This document shows, piece after piece, positions 1 through 15,229 of a stretch of DNA of 62,441 nt. The notes under the pieces are model-generated. The model did no database searches. It was not told the DNA's origin and was given only the letters and a program-made list of their open reading frames with translations. The position numbers and the translations under genes were made by a program. Positions within the stretch are counted from its first letter, which is position 1, and each line of letters opens with the position of its first letter. This stretch comes from Pseudomonadota bacterium (GTDB lineage: Bacteria; Desulfobacterota; Binatia; Binatales; Binataceae): positions 1 to 62,441 of the forward strand of contig JAJPJA010000078.1 of NCBI GenBank assembly GCA_021324455.1, in the 5' to 3' direction.

Positions 1-1
1 C

Positions 2-109
2 TCGGATATCGTGCCGCTGTCGCGCACCATGAAGGAGCAGATCAATCACATCCGCGGATGGGCCTCCGAGCGCGCGCTGCGCGCCTCGCGCCGTCCGATC
101 ACGCGCTAG
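2..109 (+). CDS. C-terminal end of an unidentified CDS (5' end outside window)
   Basis: The frame is open from the window edge and stops at a TAG at 107-109, leaving the last 35 residues of a protein. The tail is basic and helical (it contains PLSRTMKEQINHIRGWASE) with no motif I can assign to a family. The methyltransferase gene starts 85 bases downstream on the same strand. Function cannot be called from this fragment; the coding call rests only on the continuous frame and the GC-rich third positions. Confidence 0.5.
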   Translation, partial: SDIVPLSRTMKEQINHIRGWASERALRASRRPITR

Positions 110-194
110 TTCCGAGAGTCGTTGATGCGGCCTGGAATTTTCCCGTTGACGCGGCCGATCCCCGGATGCTTAGCTCGCCGCACAAGGTGATGTC

Positions 195-1055
195 ATGACA
201 CAACCGGCTTACACCCCCGAACGTATCAATCGCGAGCAACTGGAGTTCTGGAACAATGCCGCGCCCGGATGGAATCAGATGGTTTCGATGCTGGAGCGGG
301 CGGCGCAGCATGTGTCGGACCGGCTGGTCGAACTGGCCCGGCTTGGACCGGGAGCGCGCGTGATCGATATCGCCAGCGGCGCCGGCGACCCCGCGCTGAC
401 GGCGGCGCGCAAGGTCGGCCCGACCGGGATGGTGATTGCGACCGACCAATCGCCCGCGATGCTCGAGCTGGCGCGTCAGCGCGCCGCCGCCCTGGGTCTG
501 CGCAACATGAAATTTTTCGTCACCGGCGCCGAGGAGCTCAAGGTCGAGGAAGGCGGCTTCGACGCCGCCCTGTGCCGATGGGGCCTGATGTTCGTCGGCG
601 ACCTCGACGCCGCCATCCGCCGTATCGGGCAGCTGCTGGCGCCAGGGGGCCGCTTTGCCACGGCGGTCTGGGGTCCGCCCGACCGGGTACCGCTGATAAG
701 CCTGGGCGACGAGCAGCTGCGCCAAATGATCAATCTGCCGGCGCCGTCGCCCGATGCGCCCGGACCGCTGAAGCTGGCCGACACCAGACCGCTGGAACGC
801 GCCCTGAGCGCCGCCGGATTCCGCGCGCTGCACGCCGAGCGCATCAAGGTGCGGTTCGAGTTCGAGTCGGCGCAGGCTTTTGCCGAACAGCGCCGCCAGG
901 TATCGACGCCGTTCCGTTTGATGCTCTCCAAACAGCCGCCCGAACTGCAGCAGCGAATCATGGAGATGCTGGCGCGGGAGGCGCGGCGCTACGCGGATGC
1001 CGCGGGGCGGATTGGGATGGACAATGAGGCCATTTTATTGGCGGCCCATCTTTAG
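195..1055 (+). CDS. Class I SAM-dependent methyltransferase (UbiE/Methyltransf_11-like)
   Basis: This 286-residue protein has the Rossmann-type SAM fold. Motif I is VIDIASGAGDPAL at about residues 56-68, and an acidic residue after the second strand (IATDQSP, about 81-87) should bind the SAM ribose. The N-terminal lead (REQLEFWNNAAPGWNQM) is typical of small-molecule methyltransferases of the UbiE/Coq5 type found in many copies in soil genomes. The ATG has an AAGGTGA Shine-Dalgarno a few bases upstream. An SDR gene follows 53 bases later on the same strand, so the two may be co-transcribed. The substrate cannot be read from sequence. It is not the menaquinone methyltransferase, because a much better candidate lies at 52636-53385. 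Confidence 0.85.
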   Translation: MTQPAYTPERINREQLEFWNNAAPGWNQMVSMLERAAQHVSDRLVELARLGPGARVIDIASGAGDPALTAARKVGPTGMVIATDQSPAMLELARQRAAALGLRNMKFFVTGAEELKVEEGGFDAALCRWGLMFVGDLDAAIRRIGQLLAPGGRFATAVWGPPDRVPLISLGDEQLRQMINLPAPSPDAPGPLKLADTRPLERALSAAGFRALHAERIKVRFEFESAQAFAEQRRQVSTPFRLMLSKQPPELQQRIMEMLAREARRYADAAGRIGMDNEAILLAAHL

Positions 1056-1108
1056 AACTTCGATCCCGCGCGCTGACGCCGCGCTGACACGAAAGGACAA
1101 TCGCGTAC

Positions 1109-1873
1109 ATGAACATCAGGCTGGAAGACAAAGTGATTCTGATTACCGGCGGCGCTTCGGGGATGGGCCGCGCTACTTCAATTGCCGCCGCGCGCGCCGG
1201 CGCCAAAGTGGCGATTTGCGACGTTGACGGCAAGGGCGGAGAGGAAACCCTCGGCATGACGCTGGCGGCCGGCGGCGACGCGTTTTTCTCCGCCTGCGAC
1301 GTAAGCTCCGCGGCGCAGGTGGAGGCGCTGGTGAATCAGACCGTGAAGAAATATGGCCGTCTGGACTGCGCCGCCAACATCGCCGGAATCGAAGGCAAAT
1401 GGGGCGACCATATCGCCGACGCGCCGGAAGCCAACTTCGATCGCGTCATCGCCGTCAATCTCAAGGGCGTGTGGCTGTGCATGAAATACGAGATCGCGCA
1501 GATGCTGAAGAACGGCGGCGGATCGATCGTGAACCTGGCCTCCGCGGCGGGACTGGTCGCAAACCCGGGTTCGGCGGCGTATGGCGCCTCCAAGCACGGC
1601 GTGGTCGGTCTGACCCGGACCGGAGCGCTGGAGTATGCGCGCCAGAAGATCCGCGTCAACGCGGTCTGCCCGGGCGCGATTGAAACTCCGATGCTCTCGC
1701 GAATATTCGACGTCGTTCCGCATCGCGGCGCGCGGATGGCGGATATCGAGCCGGTGGGACGGCTGGGCACCGCGGATGAAATCGCCGCCGCGGTGCTGTG
1801 GTTGTGCTCGGATGATTCGTCGTTTGTGACCGGCGCCGCGCTGGCGGTGGACGGCGGTCTTACCGCAATGTAG
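1109..1873 (+). CDS. SDR family NAD(P)-dependent oxidoreductase
   Basis: This is a classical short-chain dehydrogenase of 254 residues. The cofactor glycine motif TGGASGMG sits at residues 13-20. An acidic residue after strand 2 (AICDVDG, about 35-41) suggests NAD rather than NADP preference. The NIAG motif, a catalytic Ser near residue 145 (NLASAAG) and the YGASK motif with Tyr158 and Lys162 are all present. The C-terminal FVTGAALAVDGGLTAM is typical of glucose-1-dehydrogenase/FabG-like SDRs. An AAAGGA ribosome site lies upstream. The gene follows the methyltransferase and converges on the LLM oxidoreductase, with a large inverted repeat between them. The exact alcohol or ketone substrate is unknown. 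Confidence 0.9.
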   Translation: MNIRLEDKVILITGGASGMGRATSIAAARAGAKVAICDVDGKGGEETLGMTLAAGGDAFFSACDVSSAAQVEALVNQTVKKYGRLDCAANIAGIEGKWGDHIADAPEANFDRVIAVNLKGVWLCMKYEIAQMLKNGGGSIVNLASAAGLVANPGSAAYGASKHGVVGLTRTGALEYARQKIRVNAVCPGAIETPMLSRIFDVVPHRGARMADIEPVGRLGTADEIAAAVLWLCSDDSSFVTGAALAVDGGLTAM

Positions 1874-1936
1874 CCGGCAGCGCGCGCTTGCCCCCTGTTA
1901 CAGGCTTGTATTTCCCGCCTCAGGACCGCAAAGCAC

Positions 1937-2010
1937 AACCGGCACCGAGGCCAGCGCCGCGCAAGCGCCAGCCCGCCTGAGCTGGCGCGGCGCCGGCCCT
2001 GGTGCCGGTT
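1937..2010. terminator. Long imperfect inverted repeat between convergent genes
   Basis: Two GC-rich arms of about 30-36 bases face each other around a short spacer (about 1977-1980). The outer ten bases of each arm (AACCGGCACC and GGTGCCGGTT) pair perfectly, and the inner parts pair through GCGCCGCGC / GCGCGGCGC with a few mismatches. It lies 64 bases after the SDR stop and 19 bases after the LLM gene's stop on the other strand, the right place for a bidirectional transcription barrier. There is no clear T-run on either side, so it may act as an mRNA-stabilising or Rho-assisted structure rather than a classical intrinsic terminator. Confidence 0.5.
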
Positions 2011-2028
2011 CTCTGGCTGGTTTCGGAA

Positions 2029-3261
2029 TCACTTCTGCTGATCGGAAATTCCCGGGATGATTCCGCCGTAGCCGCCCACCGCCTTGATGATGGTGGGGCC
2101 GGTCTGTTTGGGCAGCTGCGGCTGGCGCTTGCGTTTCATCGCGCGCTCGATAATCGGTTCGACGCGGGCCGCCTTCTCGCGCATCCGCTTTTCCTCGCGC
2201 TCCCTGAACTCCGGCATCACCTCGCGCCCCAGCAGTTCGATCGATTCGCAGGTCGCGTCATGCGGCATATCGCCGCATTGCGTCAGCAGCATGATCTGAT
2301 CGATGCCGGTGTCCTCCCAGATGCGGAAGGCGTCGCGCGCCTCTTTGGGCGTGCCGAAGCAGGCGCCGCTGGTGCCTTCGATGCCAACACCGGCGCCCGG
2401 CGTGGCCTTGTACTTTTCCCACACGCTGGTTTTGCCCGGCTCGTGCTCGCCGTACAGATAATGATGGCCGAAGGCGTAAGTCATGAAGAAACAATGCTCG
2501 GGACCCAGCTGGCGCGCGCGCTGCTGATCGCGTCCGCACAGAAACAGCATCGTGAACGCGATGTTCGGATTGATGGCCGATCCGATCGGCTCGCATTCCT
2601 CGGCCAGCACGCGATAATACTCGTCCGACCACTTGCGCGCCTCCTCGGGCGAGACGAAGCCGAAGGTCAGCGCGCCCAGTCCCAGCCGCGCGGCGAGCTT
2701 GATCGTTTCCAGGCGCGAACAGGCGACCCACAGCGGCGGATGCGGCTTCTGGCGCGGTTTCGGAATGACGTTGCGCACCGGGAAATTGAGGTACTTGCCC
2801 TCATGGCCCGCAAACGGCTCCTCGGTCATCATGCGGATTACCGCCTGGAGCGACTCCAGCCACATCGCCTGCTTTTCTTCGCGCGGCACGTGGAAGGCGA
2901 ACAACTCGGCGTCGGCCGAAGTCTCGCCGGTGCCGAACTCAACGCGGCCATTGCTGATCAGGTCGAGGGTTGAAATGCGCTCCGCGACCCGCGCCGGATG
3001 ATTATACGGGGTGGGCAGCGCCACGATACCGTGGCCCAGCCGAATCTGTTTGGTCCGCTGACTGCATCCGGCCAGAAAGATTTCCGGCGCCGAGGAATGG
3101 GCGTACTCCTCAAGAAAATGGTGTTCCACCAGCCATACGTAATCGATGCCCACCTTGTCCGCCAGTTCGACCTGGTCCAACGCCTGCTGGAAGCGGTTGA
3201 ATTCCGAATCAGGTCCCCAGGGGCGGGGTAGTTGATGCTCATAGAACAGGCCGAACTTCAT
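2029..3261 (-). CDS. LLM class F420/FMN-dependent oxidoreductase (luciferase-like)
   Basis: The protein is about 410 residues with the bacterial-luciferase TIM-barrel signature: MKFGLFYEHQLPRPW at the N-terminus, YVWLVEHHFLEEY, LGHGIVALP, and ERISTLDLISNGRVEFGTG, the conserved block of luciferase-like monooxygenases. I start it at the ATG at 3261 because GGAGGA lies six bases upstream; a longer frame to 3288 adds nine residues unlike the family. Such enzymes use reduced flavin (FMN or F420) to oxidise small organic compounds, and soil bacteria carry many of them. A second member lies at 49929-51182. The gene converges with the SDR, and its upstream side faces the ABC ATPase gene, so their promoters share 3262-3493. 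Confidence 0.88.
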   Translation of the reverse strand: MKFGLFYEHQLPRPWGPDSEFNRFQQALDQVELADKVGIDYVWLVEHHFLEEYAHSSAPEIFLAGCSQRTKQIRLGHGIVALPTPYNHPARVAERISTLDLISNGRVEFGTGETSADAELFAFHVPREEKQAMWLESLQAVIRMMTEEPFAGHEGKYLNFPVRNVIPKPRQKPHPPLWVACSRLETIKLAARLGLGALTFGFVSPEEARKWSDEYYRVLAEECEPIGSAINPNIAFTMLFLCGRDQQRARQLGPEHCFFMTYAFGHHYLYGEHEPGKTSVWEKYKATPGAGVGIEGTSGACFGTPKEARDAFRIWEDTGIDQIMLLTQCGDMPHDATCESIELLGREVMPEFREREEKRMREKAARVEPIIERAMKRKRQPQLPKQTGPTIIKAVGGYGGIIPGISDQQK

Positions 3262-3493
3262 CGATTTCCTCCGGTGCGTCGACTGCATGCGGCGGGCCGC
3301 TCAGGCCGCGGTGAAACTGAACTGCCGTTACGCTTATTCGATCCGCCGCGGCCGGGCAAGCGCGCCCTACTTCCAACCCTACCGCCTTGCCCGTTTCCGC
3401 CCGGGCTTTACTTTCCCGCTTGCCGCCCCAACAATGAAGTGAATTTGAAATGGGGCGTCAGTGAGCGCAACTGCTTTCGGGGAGCGGTATCCA

Positions 3494-4225
3494 ATGGCTC
3501 AGGAGTTCGCAATCGATCTGGAAAACGTAACGCGCATTTATCATCGCGACGACTTCGAGATCCGCGCGCTCGACGAGGTGACCATCCGCATTCCCGCCGG
3601 CCGCTTCGCCGCCATCATGGGGCCCTCGGGCTCCGGCAAAACCACGCTGCTCAACCTGATCGCCGGGATCGATCATGCCACTTCGGGGCGCGTAATCGTC
3701 GGCGGCGAGGAGATCACCTCGCTCAAGGAGAAGGATCTCGCGCGCTGGCGCGCGCGTCACATCGGTTTGGTGTTTCAGTTCTACAACCTGATTCCGGTGC
3801 TGACCGCGTTCGAAAACGTGGAATTGCCCCTGCTGCTGACGCCGCTTAAAAAAGCCGAACGCCGCGAGCATGTCGAAACCGCCCTGCGCGTGGTGGGATT
3901 GGCCGATCGTATGAACCATTACCCGCGCCAGCTCTCCGGCGGACAGGAGCAGCGCGTCGCGATCGCGCGCGCGATTGTCGCCGACCCGACCATTATCGCG
4001 GCCGACGAGCCCACCGGCGATCTCGACGCCAGATCGGCCGAAGAGATCCTGACCCTGATGCGCGAGCTCAACCGGCAGTTCCACAAAACCATCCTGATGG
4101 TAACCCATGACCCGCGCGCCGAACGCTTCGTCGATACCGTCTATCGGGTCGATAAGGGCAGCCTGATCGGCGCCGACGCCGTCGCGCAGGCGGAGGCAGT
4201 CCGCCCCGCCGGCGCCGGCCTGTAG
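3494..4225 (+). CDS. ABC transporter ATP-binding protein (LolD/MacB/DevA-like)
   Basis: This 243-residue nucleotide-binding subunit has Walker [10 protein letters not shown] (residues 43-51), the Q-loop LVFQFYNL, the signature [15 protein letters not shown], Walker [11 protein letters not shown] and the H-loop MVTHDP. The ADEPTGDLD wording is typical of the MacB/LolD group that works with FtsX-type permeases in lipoprotein or macrolide export. The ATG at 3494 has GGGGAG about ten bases upstream. A GTG at 3461 would add eleven residues but lacks such a site. The expected permease gene follows at 4297 but is broken, so this ATPase may have lost its partner or serve a permease encoded elsewhere. 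Confidence 0.92.
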   Translation: MAQEFAIDLENVTRIYHRDDFEIRALDEVTIRIPAGRFAAIMGPSGSGKTTLLNLIAGIDHATSGRVIVGGEEITSLKEKDLARWRARHIGLVFQFYNLIPVLTAFENVELPLLLTPLKKAERREHVETALRVVGLADRMNHYPRQLSGGQEQRVAIARAIVADPTIIAADEPTGDLDARSAEEILTLMRELNRQFHKTILMVTHDPRAERFVDTVYRVDKGSLIGADAVAQAEAVRPAGAGL

Positions 4226-4238
4226 CGTCAGCGGCTGA

Positions 4239-4268
4239 TTTGCTTTAAAGCAAAGCCGCCTTTGCGGC
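4239..4268. repeat. Palindrome and small hairpin between ATPase and permease remnant
   Basis: A perfect 16-base palindrome, TTTGCTTTAAAGCAAA, occupies 4239-4254. It is followed at once by a short GC hairpin (CCGCC, TTTG loop region, GCGGC). It lies 13 bases after the ATPase stop. It could be an attenuator or a weak terminator separating the intact ATPase from the decayed permease. Confidence 0.35.
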
Positions 4269-4296
4269 GGCGCATGCGCCTGATGGTGGAACGGTT

Positions 4297-4764
4297 TTGA
4301 TGATCCCGATGCGCTACAACGTGCGAAGCCTGATGGTGCGCCGTACCGCGTCGGTAATGACGGCGCTGGTCGTGATGATCCTGTTCATCCCGCTCGGCTT
4401 CATCGCGGGATTGCAGCGCACCGTGCTGAACGCCGGCAACCGCGGCAACTGGGTGGTGCTGAGCCGCGGGGTCAACAACGAACCCGGCAGCTACATCACG
4501 CGCGAGCAGTACGAAATCATCCGCGCGCGCCCGGAAATCGCGATGGGCCCGTCGGGCCAGGCGCTGATCTCGCCCTGGCGCTGTTCGGTTCGGGCGTTAC
4601 CCTGGGCGCCGTGCTGGGAGGAACCGGCTATTTATGGGTGAGTCCGGCGGTCGCGATCGAGGGCCCTGGGCGCCGCCGTGATGCTGTGCGTGCTGAGCGG
4701 CGTCATCCCGATCCTGAGCGCCGTCCGCATCGCGCCCGCGCTGGGCCTGCGCGAAGTTGTCTGA
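4297..4764 (+). pseudogene. Internally deleted FtsX/MacB-type ABC permease remnant
   Basis: The first about 90 residues look like the start of an FtsX-type permease: a basic N-terminus (RSLMVRRTASV), one membrane helix (VMTALVVMILFIPLGFIAGL), then the soluble start (VVLSRGVNNEPGSYI). The frame breaks near 4575 and continues one frame over with a later membrane segment (LALFGSGVTLGAVLGG). It breaks again near 4665 and resumes in the original frame with a typical permease C-terminus (VIPILSAVRIAPALGLREVV) ending at the TGA 4762-4764. Family members have about 380-400 residues, so roughly 60% is missing. It directly follows the matching ATPase gene. I read this as at least two deletions; mis-assembly is the alternative. 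Confidence 0.75.
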
Positions 4765-4782
4765 ATTCGCCGGGGCGAATTC
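4763..4782. repeat. 20-base hairpin after the permease remnant
   Basis: GAATTCGCC (4763-4771) and GGCGAATTC (4774-4782) form a perfect nine-base stem around a two-base loop. It overlaps the permease remnant's stop codon and lies between convergent genes. A loop of two bases is tight, so the real structure would open one pair. No T-run follows on either strand. Confidence 0.4.
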
Positions 4783-4826
4783 ATGGTGCTTGTCAGGTCT
4801 TCGAAACGCGGCCGGCAGCCAGCTTC

Positions 4827-6895
4827 TTAGCCGATTTCCTTACTCGCCGGCGCCGCCGGCGATACGCCTTTGGCAAGTGTATAGATCGCCGCGATCAGAA
4901 GTTCCGGATCGGCCGGCTTGGTGACGTGCAACTGGAACCCCGCGGCAATCGCGCGCTGGCGCTCGGAGGCCGAATTCCATCCGGTAACTGCGCACGCCGG
5001 GATACATCCGCCGTCCTCCGGACTCAGCGACCTGATCTTGCGAATCAGGCTGTAGCCGTCCTCGAACGGCATCCCGATATCGCTGACTATCACGTCGGGA
5101 CGCGACTGGCGCAGAGCGTCCATCGCGGCGCGCACCGAAGAGGCCGGAACCGTCACCGCGCCGCAATTCGTCAGCAGCTCCAGCATCATGTCACGCGTGT
5201 CGTTGTCGTCGTCCACCAGCAGCACTTTGATGCCGGCGAGCGACAGCCGTTTGGGTGATCCGTCCGCGGCGGCGGCCACATCGTCGGGGGAGGATGAGGG
5301 CAGCGGCAGCCTCACCGTGAAAACCGATCCCTTCCCGACCCCGTCGCTGTGGGCGACAATCGCGCCGTGATGCAGCGCGACCAGCTCGCGGCAAATCGAC
5401 AATCCCAGCCCCAGTCCGGAGCTGGTCCGCGAGGCGCCCGCGTCGCCCTGATGAAACCGTTCGAAAATGAGCGGCAGAAATTCGGACTCGATACCGCGGC
5501 CGGTATCGGCCACGCTCAGCTCGGCGTGCCCGTTATCCTGGCGCAGGCGCACCGTCACGGCGCCGCCATTGGGCGTGAACTTGATCGCGTTGGAGAGCAG
5601 GTTGCCGAGCACCTGCTGGAGCCGCTTGGCGTCGCCGCGCAGAGGACAGGCCTCCAGTTCCATTTCCTCGCGCAGGGTCAGGCTTTTTTCCTCAGCCGCC
5701 GGACGCGCGGCGGCAATCGCGGACTTTACCACCTTGACGAAATCGAGACGCTCCAGCTCCACGCCCAGCTTGCCCTGCGCGGCGCGCGAGATGTCGAGGA
5801 TATCTTCGATCAGGGCGGCCTGATTCTGCGCATTGTTCACGATAACGTCGAGCGCGCGCCCGGCCTTGGGCGGATCGAGCTGATGCGATTGCAGCAGCCG
5901 GGCCCATCCCAGAATCGCGCTGAGCGGATTTCTCAGCTCATGCGATACGGTGGCGAGAAATTCGTCCTTGGCGCGGTTGGCGGCTTCGGCTTCCTCGCGC
6001 GCTTCGTAATAGTCATTGATGTCGGTGGCGGCCCAGATCCAGTTGATGACGGCGCCCTCGTCGTCGCACTCGGGGACGGCGCGGCAGAGGTGCCATCGAT
6101 CGACGCCGTCGCGGGCGCGGCGCATCCGGAACTGCATCTCGGCCAGCCGGGTCTCGCGCTGCGCCTGCTCCCATACGCGGCCGGCGCGGTTGCGGTCCGC
6201 GGGCGCCACGATCTCCAGCGGCGAGGATTCCGGCGCCTCGCCCGGAGTCTTGCCGAGGTATTCGGCCACGGTCCGGTTCCAGTAATAGACCATGCCGTTG
6301 GCCCTGAGCGCGAGCACGCACAGCGGCATCGAATCGAGCAGCGCGCGGAAGCGCGCCTCGCCCCGGCGCGCGAACGCCTCGCGATCGCGCTGCATCAACT
6401 GCGCCGCCTGCCGCCGGATCAGCTCCTCCTTCAGATGGAGATCGATGAAGACCTTGACCTTGGAGCGCAGCACGTGGGGGTCGCAGGGTTTGGGCAGGAA
6501 ATCCACCGCGCCCTGGTCGTAAGCGCGGAACATCTCGGCGGTTTCGATCGGGGCGGCGGTCAGGAAAATGATCGGCACCTTGGCCGAGCGCTCGCGTTCG
6601 CGGATCAACTGCGCGGTGTTGAGCCCGTCCAGCTCGGGCATCCGCACGTCCATCAGGATGACGGCAAAGTCATGCGCCAAAAGCAGACGCAGCGCCTCTT
6701 CGCCCGAGCCCGCCATGACCAGCGTATGTCCCAGCGGCTGCAGGATGCTCTCCAGCGCGAGCAGACTGGGCTGATGGTCGTCAACGATCAGCACGCGCGC
6801 GGCAGAGCGCTGAGGGTCCTCCCGCTCGCCGCCGGTTCCCGCCGATTCCCGCAAAATCCTGGCTGGCATACTCGCCATCGCTTGAAGCCTTGAAG

Positions 6896-6899
<4 letters not shown>
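4827..6899 (-). CDS. Hybrid sensor histidine kinase, REC-PAS-HisKA-HATPase-REC
   Basis: This is a 690-residue cytosolic signalling protein. A receiver domain spans about residues 30-150 with phospho-acceptor Asp84 (ILMDVRMPELDG). Next come a PAS domain (about 185-300), a dimerisation/phosphoacceptor domain with His320 (SHELRNPL), an ATPase domain (N-box NLLSNAIKFTP, G1 DTGRGI, G2 GLGLGLSI) and a second receiver with Asp607 (VSDIGMP) and Lys in VTKPAD. No membrane segment is visible. The start is fixed at 6899 because its ATG overlaps the TGA of the upstream giant kinase (ATGA). The longer open frame to 7061 runs inside that gene. The coupling suggests fixed stoichiometry, with phosphate probably relayed between the two kinases. 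Confidence 0.92.
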
Positions 6900-12922
<6,023 letters not shown>

Positions 12923-13285
12923 CGTCCGCCCTCGTTCGCGACGCCGCCTGATGGGTTAAGCGTAAGACCAAAACACGCACAAAAGTGTGCATATCAGCTC
13001 GATTGGAAAATCCTGCTCGGAGGCACTGCGAAAAATTGTTCCGCGCCTGCGGAGTAACAGCAAGTTTTTAGTTGTCGTGATGATAATTTCAAACCACAGG
13101 TGGGCGCCGAAGAGTCCAGACGCTCACTCTCGACCCGGGCTCATCAATGAAAAATCTGAGTCTTGACCCATCCAGGCATACCCGAGCCATCGATGGCGAA
13201 GTGGAAAAGTACCCGGGTCAGGCTTGGCGTACCTGCAGCCGCGTCAATCCGCGAGGCGAGCTTCCCCGCAACCCAACGGGATACC
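12923..13285. other. Intergenic region upstream of the giant kinase
   Basis: 363 bases separate the kinase start from the end of the YjbQ-like gene; both genes lie on the minus strand. It should hold the kinase promoter. The sequence is locally AT-richer (12960-13100), with a small hairpin GCACA-AAAG-TGTGC near 12976-12989. I see no convincing open frame, RNA gene or sigma-70 promoter with good spacing. Confidence 0.4.
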
Positions 13286-13684
13286 TCACGAAGCCGGCTG
13301 CACGCTGACCACTATCGAGCGGCGGCGCGGACCGTCGAACTCCGCCAGCATCACGCCCTGCCATCTCCCGAGCTTCAATTGGCTGCCTTCGACCGGGATG
13401 TTGAGCGACGTCCCGAGCATCACGGAAAGGATGTGGGCCTGCGAGTTACCCTCGCCATGGCGGTAACCCGCCTCGCGCGGCACGAGCTTTTCCAGATGCG
13501 CCAGCAGGTCACGGCTGACGTCGGGGTCCCAATTCTCGGAGACGATTACGGCAGCGGTGGTATGGGGCAGGAAGATATTGCACAGCCCGCGCTCAACTCC
13601 GCTTTGGTGCACCGCGTCATTGACTTGCGCGGTCACGTCAACCAGTTGCGTTTGACGGTTGGTAGCGACCTCGAACTGGGCCAT
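13286..13684 (-). CDS. yjbQ: YjbQ/UPF0047 family protein (secondary thiamine-phosphate synthase)
   Basis: The 132-residue product matches the YjbQ family in length and in its motifs: LPHTTAAVIVSE (about 39-50), ENWDPDV, GYRHGEGNSQAHI and GRWQGVMLAEFDGPRRR near the C-terminus. The family forms small beta-barrel trimers with a metal-like pocket. Some members show weak thiamine-phosphate synthase activity, but the physiological role is unclear. I start at the ATG at 13684 because AGGAG sits six bases upstream; the longer frame to 13774 adds 30 unrelated residues. The gene stands alone, with no thiamine genes nearby. Confidence 0.88.
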   Translation of the reverse strand: MAQFEVATNRQTQLVDVTAQVNDAVHQSGVERGLCNIFLPHTTAAVIVSENWDPDVSRDLLAHLEKLVPREAGYRHGEGNSQAHILSVMLGTSLNIPVEGSQLKLGRWQGVMLAEFDGPRRRSIVVSVQPAS

Positions 13685-13944
13685 GTTCCGCTCCTGTTCC
13701 ATGATTGTAACGGAAATTTCGGTCAGGCAATAAAAAGCAGGACCGGCGTTCGTGCCTGTTGCGGGCGCGAGCATTGCTTTTGGCGCGCGCCATCTTTACC
13801 CAAAAATAAGGCGGCGCACGGAAGGAATCTCGCGTGTCAGGCGCGGACGCCTTGTCCTGCCATCCAGCCAGGCCTGTGAGCAGTGCGGCGTTGGCAGGAT
13901 TTTTCGTGCAAGGACGATGGACGTGATAGTGCGGGGCGGTGTTT

Positions 13945-14982
13945 TTACTCCAGCGACAAACGCTCCAGCAAAGAGGGGTCGTCAACGATTCGGCCCGCGC
14001 CGCGGACCACCGCCGCCAGCGGGTCCTCGCTGACCCGGGTGAGCACGCCGGTTTCCTGACTTAGAAGAACGTCCAGATTGCGCAGCAGCGCGCCGCCCCC
14101 GGTAAGCATCAGGCCGTTGTCCGCCACGTCCTTGAGCAATTCGGGCGGGGTCTGTTCCAGCACGCTATGGACCGAATCGATCAGCTGGTTGACCGGTCCG
14201 CGCAGGGCGTCGCGTATCTCCTCGTCGTCGATTTCGACTGTTTTGGGCTGGCCGGTGAGTTCGTCGCGGCCCATTATTTCCAGCGTCCTGGTCTCAGGCT
14301 CCGCGATCGCCGACCCGAGCATCAGCTTGAGCATCTCGGCGGTGCGTTCGCCGATGCGCAGATTATGGCGGCGTTTGACCTGCTCGATTATTTCCCGGTC
14401 CATGCGGTCGCCGGCGGTGCGCAGCGAGCGCGAGACCACGATCGAACCCATCGACAATACGGCGACGTCGCTGGTGCCGCCGCCGATATCAACCACCATG
14501 CTGCCTTGCGGTTCGAGGATCGGCAGGCCGCATCCGAGCGCCGCCGCCACCGGCTCGTTCATCAGGATCACTTCGGCGGCGCCGGCGGATTCGGCCGATT
14601 CCTTGACCGCGCGTTTCTCCACCTGGCTGATTTCGGAAGGTACGGAGACGACCACGCGCGGACGCGGCGCAAAGCGATGCTTGCGGACCTTCTTTATGAA
14701 GTAACGCAGCATCTCGCGCGCCGCTTCGAAGTCGGCGATAACGCCGTCGGAGAGCGGACGCGCGACGACCACGGAACCGGGCGTACGCCCCAGCATCGCC
14801 TTGGCTTCGGCGCCCACCGCCAGCACCTGCCGCATCCCCTTGCCGTCGTAGCGCAGAGCGACAACGGAAGGCTCATTGCAGACGATGCCCCGATTTTTGG
14901 AGTAAATGAGAGTATTTGCGGTGCCCAGGTCGATTGCCAATCCGCCGGCCACAGCGCTTGGCAACAGCCGCCCTAAACGCAT
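13945..14982 (-). CDS. mreB: Rod shape-determining protein MreB
   Basis: This 345-residue bacterial actin has the phosphate-1 motif AIDLGTANTLIY (16-27), the phosphate-2 motif VVDIGGGTSDVAVLS and the adenosine motif LTGGGALLRNLD. MreB polymerises under the inner membrane and directs lateral wall synthesis, implying a rod-shaped cell. The ATG at 14982 is chosen because GGAGGG lies about seven bases upstream; the open frame to 15108 is upstream leader. The usual partners mreC, mreD, mrdA and rodA are not next to it. The upstream neighbour is a PaaC-like gene, so this copy is solitary and may be one of several. Confidence 0.95.
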   Translation of the reverse strand: MRLGRLLPSAVAGGLAIDLGTANTLIYSKNRGIVCNEPSVVALRYDGKGMRQVLAVGAEAKAMLGRTPGSVVVARPLSDGVIADFEAAREMLRYFIKKVRKHRFAPRPRVVVSVPSEISQVEKRAVKESAESAGAAEVILMNEPVAAALGCGLPILEPQGSMVVDIGGGTSDVAVLSMGSIVVSRSLRTAGDRMDREIIEQVKRRHNLRIGERTAEMLKLMLGSAIAEPETRTLEIMGRDELTGQPKTVEIDDEEIRDALRGPVNQLIDSVHSVLEQTPPELLKDVADNGLMLTGGGALLRNLDVLLSQETGVLTRVSEDPLAAVVRGAGRIVDDPSLLERLSLE

Positions 14983-15229
14983 GACACACCCTCCGCCTCT
15001 TCCAGCAACATCCACAAACGGTGCGTACCCTACATTAGGTAGCATGAAGAAATGCAAAAAACAAACTATATCGAAATAGATTGGCGACAAAAGGACGATT
15101 TTCATCAAAGATGCGGCCAGGGCCGGACCGGCGGCGCTGTGCTCCGCTCGGCGCCGCCGCGAAACAGCTAGTCAGTTTTGGGATTCAACCGCGGCCAATG
15201 CGCGCCGCTGAAGCTGATAGGGGGGACAG

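Noticed and set aside
5349..6893. 514-codon plus-strand frame opposite the second kinase
   Set aside because: No family signal; the minus strand has complete receiver and kinase motifs.
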